NCBI GenBank assembly: GCA_002786025.1
Contig: NHNW01000050.1
Coordinates: 231,542 to 295,541 of the forward strand
Source of the DNA: Zasmidium citrigriseum
Lineage: Eukaryota > Ascomycota > Dothideomycetes > Mycosphaerellales > Mycosphaerellaceae
Reading direction: 5' to 3'
DNA length: 64,000 nt
Shown: one piece after another, positions 10,801 to 20,331 of the stretch
Layout: each line of letters starts with the position of its first letter
How positions within the stretch are numbered: position 1 is the stretch's first letter
Translations under genes and position numbers: made by a program
The notes under the pieces: generated by a model
Told to the model about the DNA's origin: nothing
What the model saw: the letters and a program-made list of their open reading frames with translations, nothing else
Database searches by the model: none

Positions 10801-13800
10801 CCTTGTAAAATTTATAAGGTAGTCTATTAATACCCGGTAACTTCCCTATAGCCGCCTATCGTATCGAAGCCGTAACCTCCTATTTAGTAATTAGTCGTAG
10901 GAGGTAAGATACGGTATCGGGGTCTACCCTTTTGTCTATTACTAAGAGGGTACGAGCCTAGTCGGCCGCACTAGTCGTACGTCGGTTATAGAGCTTAGAG
11001 TAGTACCGGTAGGCAATACTTAATAGGCTTGTAACCGACGAGCTTTCCTCGCCCGTCTCGTTATTAATTAAGGTATTAATCGTTTGTAGGGTAAAGGCTT
11101 TCGCTCGCGCGAAGAACTACTTATTCGGCTTTTTATTAAGGAGTAGGTACTTTATAAGGGCGTTATACGAATAGGTCTTCGTTTCCTACTCTATAAGGCA
11201 CTCCTACTAGACCGTTAACGCTTTAATTTCTCGGTTAGAAAATATACTATTATTAACTAATCGCTCCTTTATAAGCCGCTCCCTCTTCTAGCGGAGGTTA
11301 CCCTAGAGGGTATTTCTACCCTACTGTTTGTTAATTATATATTATTGTAACTACGTCTGCATTTTAGCTTTAAAGGTACTCTAATTACCTTTAAAGTTAA
11401 TAAGATGCTAGTTACAGAGTTTAATTAGATTTAGTTACTAAAGAATTTTAGGATTAAGGCGCTAGCGGCTAGGACCCCTTTCTATAGTATCTTTAGTTCG
11501 GAGTACTATCGTTACTACTCGGTGGAATTAGTTATTCTACTTACCGACAGGATAAATGTTCTATTCTTTAGTACGTTTAATCTAATCTTCCCTTATATAA
11601 ATTCGGTTAAGCCGTAATACGCCTTTTATAGAGCGGAAGAAGGTATAATCTTATAGGTTTAGGTAGCTATCTCTCTACCTATTAATAAAACCCTAGTTAG
11701 GGCTACCGAGTATATAAAGTAAGCCTTAAATTGAATCAATCGCTCTTCTAGATATTAGTTAATTAGTTGCCTAGTCTAGTTGTAATTCGACCTTATTAAA
11801 GTTACCTATAACGATATTATAGTAGACATCGATCGGGTAAGCCTCTTAGGAGAGGGGAATCGACTTATACTAGTTAAATTTTAAATTATTTACGGGTGTA
11901 TAGAGATTAGCAATTGTAAGCAGTTAGGCTCGACTAGTTAGCTATATAACTATTAGACGGTAGTCTATATCGGTATACACAATCGCTAGCTCGTAAAATT
12001 TAGTCGTTTACTTATTTATAATAATACCTAATCTACTATAGCGGCCGCTATCGAGGTTTAGATAGTAGATACTAGGGAATTAGGTGTTAAGTTTAAGTAC
12101 CTTATTATCCGTTAGGTAGGTTTCCTAACAGAGGGTAATATTAAACTACGAGGCGTAGAAGCGGTAATAGACGGTTTGAAATCGGGTAGGATTTACAAAG
12201 GAGTCTACATTTATTAAAGCAATACGGATTTGTCTATTTATAAGGTACGGATAGGGGGTTTAGTAGCTAAGAGGCGACGTAACGCTAGGCTACCCTTAAC
12301 CCCCGCCGGTAGGTGTACTAGTTCGAGATAAGGGCAATTAAGGAGGCGGTAGGCAAGTACTATTCCTTAGCCGTAGAGTAAACAGTCGCTAGCTAAGTCC
12401 CCTACCTAGAACCTCGTATTAAAGAAGGGCGCCGTAGTACCTAACGGAGTTAAAAATTTAGTAGACTAGCGTAGCGCTTCGAAGACTATAACGATAACCT
12501 TAGTCGAAATTCTATAAGGCTAGTAGTAGCCTATCTAGAAGTTAGATATCTCGGTATTAATTAGTTAACCTACTAGTCTATTACGATTTAACAATAAGAC
12601 AACGATATCCTAAGGCTCGAAGTGTCCGATACGGCGGCAAATAAAGGCCTAGGGACTAATTACATAAAACATACTAATAGTTACCGTATAGTCGCCGTAA
12701 CGGAAGGTATTATTACTAGGCTAGCGAAGCTTCTTAGTAAGGTCCGTCGTTATATATTTAAGTACCTAGCCGCCTTTCCGGTTATGCTCCTATAGGAGGG
12801 TAACCTAAGTAGCCGGGTCGTTAATTAATTAAGCCTAGATTAAGGCTTCGACTAAGTAAGAAGGCCGAATTTAATCTAAGATATCCGGTAAGACGGACGT
12901 CCGTTAGTAGCCTTATCTAGTGTAAATTCGAAGGAATAGATAGCGGCTAGTACTATACCGAGCGGCCCTTACGGTTAGAGGGTTAGCTAGCCCTCGGGTA
13001 GAGGGAGCTAGATTTAGCTACTTAGCTTTTAACGATTTGCCCTTTAAGGCCTAGCTAGGGCCCGCTAGTATAATTAATTAAGCTAAATTAGTACGGGCTA
13101 GGTCGTTACGACTTGTCCGGCGAGAGACTAAGCGGCGATTATCTTAATTAATATCCGATTGAATCTTAGAGCGCTTATGGTTAAGAGGAGGCTAGGCTAG
13201 AAAGCTAGGAAAGCTAGTTAGAAGGGTAGGCGGTAGTAGAGCGGTCGGTATAGGTGTAGTTAGTTTAATTAGCGAGAACTTATTATTAGTAAAATAGCTA
13301 GATCGTCTAGAGGGTAGTTAGTCTAGGGCTAGTACTAGAGCGGTCGCTAAGTTAACCGGTAATCGAATCGGTAGGCTAAGTCGATTTTAGCGTTAGCTAG
13401 TAGGCGTCGTTAGTCGAGAGTATCTATAAAGGTCTTCGTTATTATTAGCCGCCGAGTCCGTTAGGCCTAGTTAGGCTAGTGTTATTCCTCTACTAATATC
13501 TATTATATCCTTATTAATATTTTCCTATCCTCCCTACCCTAATCTACTACCTCCTTTACGTACCCTATTAGAACTTAATTTACCTTGCTTCGATTTTTTC
13601 TTCTTTTTCTTCTTCTCTTTACCTTCCTTCGGCTCCGGACAATTAACTACCTTATACTCCTCCGACTAGTACTGTAAATAAGGCTTCGAGTAGTCCTACG
13701 TCTAGTAGAGGTTACTATAGTTAATATAGGGCTACTTTAGCTCTTACTTACTTACCCTCGCTTCCGCCGCCTACCTAACCTATTCCTCCTTACTCTCCTC

Positions 13801-14870
13801 TTTACGCGCCTTCTTCTTCGCCTTACCCTTAGCTTTTAATTCAGCTATTTTAACGTTAGTAGACCAATTAGTTAAAGGTCTATTAAAGGATTTCGGGAGA
13901 GTAGTAGATAGATTAGTAGAGGTTTAATTAGGATCGATTAAGAGTTAGTTACTAGGAGATAGAGGTATCGTAGTAACTAGAATTCGGTTAGATTAGCGAG
14001 TTTAGCGAGGCTAAGAGGGATTAGTACTATTAGTAGGCTCTAGCTAGTCGTCGCTTAAAGCTAAGTTAGAGTTAGCTAAGAGACGTTTACTAGCTATATT
14101 AGAGTCCGCCGAAGTAGTTCGAGTAATTAAGAGAGATTGTTTACTAAATAAGGAGTGCTAAGGCGTGTAGGAAGGCGCGGCCGTCCGTTACGGAGTAGTC
14201 CTCTTCGGTAGCATAATCTCGGTTTTTGTAATATCTATTATCTATATTAAAAAGAGGGGTTAATACCTTAACCGAGGTAATTACCGGGTTCGGGTCTCTA
14301 TAGCTAAGCAAATATTATAGCATCCCTCACTAAGTTTAATCAATTGCTAGGAAGCGACTTGTTAAGTCCAGCCGCTTACCCGATTAGGCCAGATTCCGAA
14401 AAAGCGGTGTGTTGTTAGGTCGTGTGTCGAGTAGTAGTTGGCTAGACCGAGTAAGTGTCGTAAGGGTGTAGATGCCGTACTCCGGAAGGACACGGCATGC
14501 GTGATTACCGTATAATAGGTGATTCGTTAGCTAAGACCGAGTAGTTGTCGCATAATTCCTAGCCAGGCTCCGAATCGCTGTTATTAGTAGCGGGTCACCT
14601 TAGGGCAGTAAGGATTGCCTGGAGAGTTCTTAGCCATTAAGTCGGTAGCTAACACAGAGCATTCCGATGACCCTCAATGTTTATCCCAGTCACCGAGCAC
14701 TTGAACTGCCGTGTGCTCCCCAGCGCTATACCCGCGACTAAACACGCGTCGCGAGTGCTACTAGGCGTAGAGGTGACTCTCCATCGAAATGAACGCGCCT
14801 AAACGCGTCCATTTGAATAGAAAACAGTCAGGCTGTCGCGTACGACACCTATTCTGTCCCATTCACTGGG
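7880..14870 (-). mobile_element. LINE (non-LTR retrotransposon, Tad/I-like), RIP-degraded
   Basis: The borders are fixed by the flanking 16 bp duplication. Read on the minus strand, the order is nucleic-acid-binding zinc-knuckle remains near 12.61-12.64 kb (CRRIGHFE), an endonuclease GDFN motif now reading GNFN at 11795-11806, then reverse transcriptase. The RT shows a GVRQGD motif with Q changed to TAG (10178-10195) and a catalytic FADD now FADN (10052-10063). All these changes are C-to-T or G-to-A. About 7.0 kb is the expected full length for a two-ORF fungal LINE. No long poly(A) tail is seen at the 3' (left) end. The 5' end (right, about 14.32-14.87 kb) is not RIP-mutated. Confidence 0.88.
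9600..12300 (-). pseudogene. LINE ORF2 remnant (endonuclease plus reverse transcriptase)
   Basis: Limits are approximate. It holds the GDFN-type endonuclease motif and the RT motifs described under the LINE, in the right order on the minus strand. In-frame TAG and TAA codons stand where CAG, CAA and TGG would be expected, so no protein can be made. Confidence 0.75.
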
Positions 14871-14886
14871 CATGAACTACACCGGA
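14871..14886. repeat. Right target-site duplication of the LINE (16 bp)
   Basis: Second copy of CATGAACTACACCGGA. It contains an ATG in frame with the downstream part of the split gene. Confidence 0.9.
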
Positions 14887-15525
14887 ACGGACGCCGATGG
14901 TATCGATCAGCTCATATATAAAGACGGGACAACATATAATGCGACAGGCTTTTCTCAGTACATGCTTGAAGAGTGCAAGAGCAAGCTTGCTGGAAGCTGC
15001 GTTGGGTTTTCAAGTGAGTATGCTTTCCATAGGATGTAGATTACGACACTGACTACCGGCGCAGTCCTCACTACAGGCGCCTACGATGCCGTTGCTCCGT
15101 ATCGGCAGTGGTACGGCATCGTGTACAAACCAGGCGTGCATGTAACGCTGGACTACTTTCGTAGGGACATCAGCCAGAAAGATCAGGTGCAGGACACTTT
15201 TGCCTGGGTGACAGATGATCTCTCTGAGAGCTCCTCTTCTACCGAACTCCCCACCCATGCGATCACGGAGACTCAGACTGTCGCGATGCCTGTGGAACCC
15301 ACCACCACCACGTCTTCATCAGAGTCAGCGACTGGCCCCTGCTCGGACAGGAACCTCCCTGCAGGAACAACAAGTGTTGTGAGATCATCAACAAGCTCTG
15401 GCAATAGCAGCCCGACTACTCAATCTGCTCCCTCATCGACTGGTGCTAGTGGCAGACTCCAAATACCTGGACTTGTGACATATATCCTCGGAGCTGTGTG
15501 GTTCAAAATGATTATCTGAAGGCTC

Positions 15526-15846
15526 TCAGTTGGTCAGACCCTAAAAGAAGCATTCTGTCTATCGGTAAAGTATTGCCGGCGGGGAGCGGTAGCAGCGGTG
15601 ATCCTGCATTCCAATCCGGGAGACATCAGCGATGTGATGGTGGGAGGACATTTCGTGAAGAGGGACTTCGAGCTGACATTTGAAGGGTGGGACGAGCTGC
15701 GTGAGAACTTCGAGCAGAGCGCTCGAGCGTTCGAGAAACGGTACCGTGCGTGGGATTTTGGTCCTGTGCCGAAATGGTTCAACTTAGCAACATATGAGGA
15801 CGCTCTTGAGATAGATGTGGTCAGAGGAGATGCAATGGGATACTAG
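15526..15846 (+). pseudogene. C-terminal fragment of an amidohydrolase
   Basis: About 105 codons remain open from just after the stop of the preceding gene to TAG at 15844-15846. TLKEAFCLSV and ILHSNPGDISDVMVGGHFVK resemble the end of the amidohydrolase superfamily (cytosine-deaminase/chlorohydrolase-like), where the last strand of the barrel runs into the C-terminal beta domain. The metal-binding N-terminal two thirds are missing, and none is seen upstream. The fragment lies in the same frame as the preceding ORF, separated by its TGA; I take this as coincidence. It is most likely a decayed remnant. Family assignment is by motif resemblance only. Confidence 0.55.
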
Positions 15847-15887
15847 TCATGCATGCGTTGGGCTCGGGAAAAGCGTACTACACCTTT

Positions 15888-16614
15888 TCATTTTCCCTCA
15901 CTGACCCGGTCGCAGTCGCCATCATCCGTTGATATCCCAACCACCGAACGCAGACATGCCAAAACACCCAAAATCAACACACGATGAGTGGCGCCTCGCT
16001 TATAATCCAGACTAGCATCCAAAGTCTCAGCAGCAGCGAGTAGATCACGCTGCATAGCCGCAAAAGTTCTCTTCAACCGGGCATCGTTGCGGGAGCAGGC
16101 ATTGACATGCTTCTGAAGGGTTTCGTTCTCGGCCTCGACTTGCTTCAGTTTGCTTCTCAACATGGTGACTTCATCGCGAGTCTGTTTCATCTGGCACTCT
16201 TTGCGCTCGCGAAAGGCACGCTGGCTGTAAAGGTACAAGTTAGCATGGTCAAGTGGCTTTCTTAAGAGAGGAAATATTACGCTGCGCGATTCTGAGCCTT
16301 TCGCTTCATTTTGGAGCTGGCGATTATCTCATCGTAGGCATGCCGATCGCAGTTATCGGTGCTAGGAGACGTTGTTGCCAGAAGGTCGATGGAATCTGGG
16401 AGCTGTTGCGTTGTTTGGACCCCTACTGGCGAAGTGGGCAGCTACATCATGGTCAGTCAGCCGTCTTGGAGACGTGAAGGACGCAGTTGACATTTGTGCT
16501 GACCGGACCATAGTCGTAGTTCTCCCACCTCATCGTATTGATGCCATCGTCCATGGTGCTCTGATGGTTCCATTCCGCATCTACGACGAACATGCTTCCG
16601 TCGAATGCATTCAT
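15888..16614 (-). CDS. bZIP transcription factor, AP-1/Yap-like
   Basis: Proposed exons on the minus strand are 16504-16614, 16281-16441 and 15888-16224, totalling 202 residues. Splicing of the second intron (56 nt) joins KRKAQNRAA to QRAFRERKE, the basic-region signature of fungal AP-1-like (PAP1/Yap) factors. A leucine-zipper heptad region follows (MLRSKLKQVEAENETLQKHV). The first intron uses a GTCAGC donor and is less certain, so the first 37 residues are provisional. No cysteine-rich C-terminal domain of redox-sensing Yap1 is visible, which suggests a short, non-canonical member. It is tail-to-tail with the amidohydrolase remnant. Confidence 0.8.
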
Positions 16615-16983
16615 CGTGGTCGCCAGCAGGACCTAACACTGCATTCGCGGTCGATGATTAATCCTCTCGGCGAATCGAGCGATCTGACGGACATCGGTGA
16701 TTCTTTTGTACGCGTACACACAAGTCAATGTCGGTGCCAAGCAGCTTGTGCTATCCGTATCCAGCAATACCATGAGCCTATTTCGGTCTAGTGCGTTAAC
16801 GTTCCATTGTGATAGGAGGCCAAGTGATACGGCAACTTACTACCAGGTCTCTTGTGCGGGCAGATTCGACCGTACTGTGATTCGGCATCTTGCGATAGAA
16901 ATCCTGTTACAAACTGCTGACTTGCCTTTGCATAGTCCAGCCTGGCCAATGCCCAGAAGCCATATGCATCCTTCACAGGTGCC

Positions 16984-18716
16984 TCATTCGACGCCACAGT
17001 ATCGGGGAAGGAAACGGCTCATTCGTTCCAATAATGCTCCAAGTTCCGGTGCCAGATCATCCAGCCATACCAAGTCCTCTGTCACGCATGCGATGGTTTC
17101 ACGCAATTTGTCAAAGTCCGTTACACCGATGTTAGCACAGTGGGTCACAATCCGCTCACAGAACCAGTCCGCATCGCCGAAGAGTAACGCCTCGATTCCG
17201 CCAGCAACGAGCATCCACAGGAGGAGTTGATTTAGTCTGGCGTTGTTGTGGGCCAAGCAGATCTGCAATGCTGACTTCAACCCTTGGAGCTGCACTTGTG
17301 AGCCGCTGACTGGAATTCCGAAGCGTCTGCGCACTGGTGCGACAAATAGGATGATACTGAGCCGGAGGGCAGTCCTATAGTCCAGACTTTCGAGTCCATC
17401 TGAGTGTTGTAGATCCTGCCTTAGTTTTACTTCCTCCTGTATTCGAGTGACACTCTTGCCGGACAATTGAAGGCACCGATGGACAAGCGGGTTGATTCGA
17501 CTGGCGCAAGGCACCAGAGTCTGGTAAAGATCACTGATCTCTTCGAAGTGGCGTATGACCTCGGCAAGGTCCTTGAAGATATCGATGACCGTCTGCTCTT
17601 CTGGAAACAAGTCGATCCAGGCCGATACACAGGCTGCCAGGCTAGCACTTTCGTGACCATCTGCCGTTTTTATCGAGGGGAGCTCCTGATTTGGCACTGG
17701 GAAAAACGGTTGAACATCGCGGGCTGCCGCTCCCTCAACGTCCATGCTGACCCATGCGTCAGTACATTCTTCGGCAGCAAATACTTGCGATGTGTGTACT
17801 CACGTGGACAATAGAAATAGTAGCCCTTCATTCGACCTCAAGGAATCGATGCCGCCGCGAGCATCCAGTATCATCTTGATTGCATGCATATGAAGCGCCC
17901 AATCATCAGCCACTCCCTCAGAGGACCGATGGCATTTGACTGGACTTGCCTCAGCTGTCTGCCAGCACCAGCCAGACGCGAGCCCCATTTTTGAGTAAGA
18001 CAGCGTATGAATGGCGACACCCATGATACGAACTAGGACTCCGTCATCTTGTTGATGCGCCTCAGTGCCCAAGCGGCTATTGACCGACGCCAGGCCTTTG
18101 GTATAATATAGCAATGCTTCTGACTCCAGAACTCTTCTTCTCTCGGGCTCACAGCGCGCGCTCAAACAGAACGCAGAGATGGAGAGGGTCTGATAGAGAA
18201 TTGAAGGGTCGCGATGTACAAGCGACCAGCAGCCCCAGCGGTACGTCTGAATGGAATTGCAGTCGGTGGTCAATACTTGGTAGCTGTCAGCAACGCACAT
18301 GGATGGACAGATAGTAATAGTAATTCACACAGTAGTCGAGGAGATAGCGTTGACGATGAGTGATGTTGACCGGCCAGTGCACAAATGGATCAAGCTTGAT
18401 GTCCTTGACGGGAGCAGGACGAGGAATAATTTGGGCCGCTTCGGAGCCGTCGAGAATAATCTTCTCGTTTGTCATCGTCGTATTCTTTCGCTTTCGTCGC
18501 GATGCACCCACATCTACAGCCATATTAGCATATGTCATGGCAAGCCGACGTCGCAGAGCCTCGCTCACCACGCATAACATGCCGCCTCATGGCTGTGTTG
18601 TACCGCCGTGCGCCGGATGAGCTCGGCGGAGCATTACCATGCGTGCCTTCACATGGCACAAAATGGAAGTCAGAGCGGAGGACCAGGACATCCTGTCCTC
18701 TCTCCGGCGAAGGCAT
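16984..18716 (-). CDS. Fungal transcription-factor-like protein (Fungal_trans_2 type)
   Basis: Four exons fit on the minus strand: 18569-18716, 18329-18513, 17804-18246 and 16984-17746, coding 512 residues in one frame. Splice sites are GTGAGC/TGTAG, GTGAAT/TTCAG and GTGAGT/GTCAG. The helical central and C-terminal region (YQTLSISAFCLSARCEP; HAIKMILDARGGIDSLRSNE; SILYQ near its start) resembles the Fungal_trans_2 regulatory domain of Zn2Cys6 proteins. A basic segment SRRKRKN follows the first exon. I cannot find a Zn2Cys6 cysteine cluster, so the N-terminus may be wrong or the DNA-binding domain lost. The donor of intron 2 was chosen by frame. Confidence 0.65.
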
Positions 18717-19685
18717 AGCTGAGAGGACTAGTCCCGGGCACTCAGACCATGATCGAATATGGGCACTCGTGCTCTATAGAGTCGGCCTTTCGGCTTCGCT
18801 TGAGCCCATTACTAGGCGTGGTGAGTAATGCGCTTCGGCAAGTCCAAATTGATCCATCTCGATTGTTGATGGCCAGAGCAATGGACGGAGGTCCGCCTTG
18901 GCGATGATGGCGGCTGAAACTCTGTCTCCGTTCGAATTGGACCGTGCCCAGGCTGTAGCTAGCTTGATTCGAACAAGCGTGGAGCCTATTCTCCAGAGGT
19001 CACTCCGTGCTCATCTAAGTTCATCACTGTCGTCTCTCACCACCCCTAAAAGACTACAGCCTCTCAGCGTCTCCATCATGCTGCATCGCGAAGACTATCT
19101 TGACCCTTTCTCAGTGAGGTCGAGAGCTCAGCCTCACACTCTCGGGAAGCTTTGACCGATGCGTCATTTCAGCCCCTTGTGGGCCAATGGAACGCTTTGA
19201 GTAACCATGCCTCACTTGCTGCGTTTATTGAGGTCATAGACTGTATTCGCGGCGAGACAATCAGTGCAATCATGAGCCATTAGCTGTAAGTAGAAGGCAA
19301 TTCGCACCGGAAAGCCCGAGTTCAAACGTGTTTACGAGATGGGATTCGTACCACCGGAGAAAGGGCTCCTGCGAACGGCATACAGGGCGACTTGTGTAAC
19401 AATGCTCTCTCTTTGCGCTTGGAACATCACAAGCCATAGCCATAGAACTATTACATGACATCATTCAAGAGATCCGAGACTCATCACCAAGCCCTTCATG
19501 GAAACCGCTGCGCGAAATATGCGGACCCGGTATCAACAAGATCGGATTCTGGAAGGCTCGAAAGACTTGCGATCGTGTATAAGTATCAACGCATTTCACC
19601 GCCAAAGACGAAACCATCCAAATCGCAACTACACTTGACAACGACCAATTAGCACTACTCCGATTTCCTATCACTACCAGCAATC
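18717..19685. other. Intergenic, no convincing gene
   Basis: A plus-strand frame at 18898-19155 codes 85 residues with an amphipathic helix-like stretch, but there is no domain, no signal peptide and no flanking exon. The final 100 bases are the promoter of the small secreted protein gene. Confidence 0.4.
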
Positions 19686-20099
19686 ATGCACGCCAAATTC
19701 ACCGCCCTCCTGCCGCTCCTGGCAGCAGCAGCGACCCACGCCGCCGTCATTGGTACCTTTCAAACCTTCACTTCCAACACCTGCGACGAGAGCATGGGCG
19801 TAGGCGGTGTCGAAGACCTCCACGACGACCAGCGCAACTGCATTGGCTCGGAGGGCCGCCACGCCTTCAAAATGTGGTACGACGACGAGACGTACGAGGC
19901 AGAGGTTGAAGCCGTCGAGGCCGCCGATTGTGCCACTGGCAAGTCGCTCTTGATAGACTGTTCCAATGTTCCTGCTAATATGGACTAACTAGGTGATGGA
20001 AACTTCGCTACTGTGCTTGGGATATCCAACGGAAGCTGCATGGCGGTGAACACTGGGATGAATTGGATGTCATCGCTGGTCTTCCTTGATGAGTCGTAG
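19686..20099 (+). CDS. Small secreted four-cysteine protein (effector-like), GC-AG intron
   Basis: Exons are 19686-19938 and 19993-20099, giving 119 residues. The start gives a signal peptide (MHAKFTALLPLLAAAATHA). Unspliced, the frame stops at VPANMD just after a perfect branch-point-like CTAAC and TAG. A GCAAGT donor at 19939 gives a 54 nt intron and extends the protein by 35 residues in frame, adding the fourth cysteine (SNTCD, RNCIG, AADCAT, GSCMA). An even cysteine number fits two disulphides. Size, secretion and cysteines match candidate effector or other small secreted proteins, but no known family is recognised. The GC donor is inferred from sequence. Confidence 0.7.
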
Positions 20100-20331
20100 A
20101 TCCTGGTCACTACTTGAGGGAGTGGCGTAGATAGATGTGTTCGATAGGATCTCAACATCCTAGGACCTTAAGCTTATCGGAAAGACGTCGACGCCTTCGT
20201 GTATTGTGTAGCATAGTTCTGGAGTAAAGGTGCATCATTCATTACAAAACAATCTCTCAGCTAAACGTCCTTCAGTTACTCTGGATGTCGATGCGAGAGA
20301 CATCAAGTCAAGCAAGACACAAGCGCATCAA

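Larger units (their letters stand above)
7739..15519 (+). pseudogene. Secreted, probably GPI-anchored protein gene disrupted by a LINE
   Basis: The left part (7739-7879) has an ATG and a signal peptide (MSPIILALMLGFASTALT). The right part (14872-15013 and 15065-15519, 51 nt intron GTGAGT...GCAG) continues the same protein. It ends in a Ser/Thr-rich stalk and a hydrophobic tail (IPGLVTYILGAVWFKMII) like a GPI-attachment signal. The parts are separated by 6,991 bp of retrotransposon flanked by a 16 bp direct duplication. Without the insertion and one duplicate copy the gene would encode about 240 residues. As it stands the left part reads into the element and stops at 7910-7912 (57 residues). 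The right part could only start at the ATG inside the duplicated site, without a signal peptide. Original role unknown; likely cell surface. Confidence 0.8.

Noticed and set aside
7864..14886. CRISPR array or phage-type insertion as cause of the direct repeat
   Set aside because: There are only two copies flanking LINE motifs, and the context is clearly eukaryotic. A retrotransposon target-site duplication explains it fully.
15498..15683. Alternative frame over the amidohydrolase remnant
   Set aside because: Contains SIGKVLPAG, which looked like the amidohydrolase 'SIxxGK' turn and suggested a frameshift, but the other frame is continuous and matches the downstream domain better.
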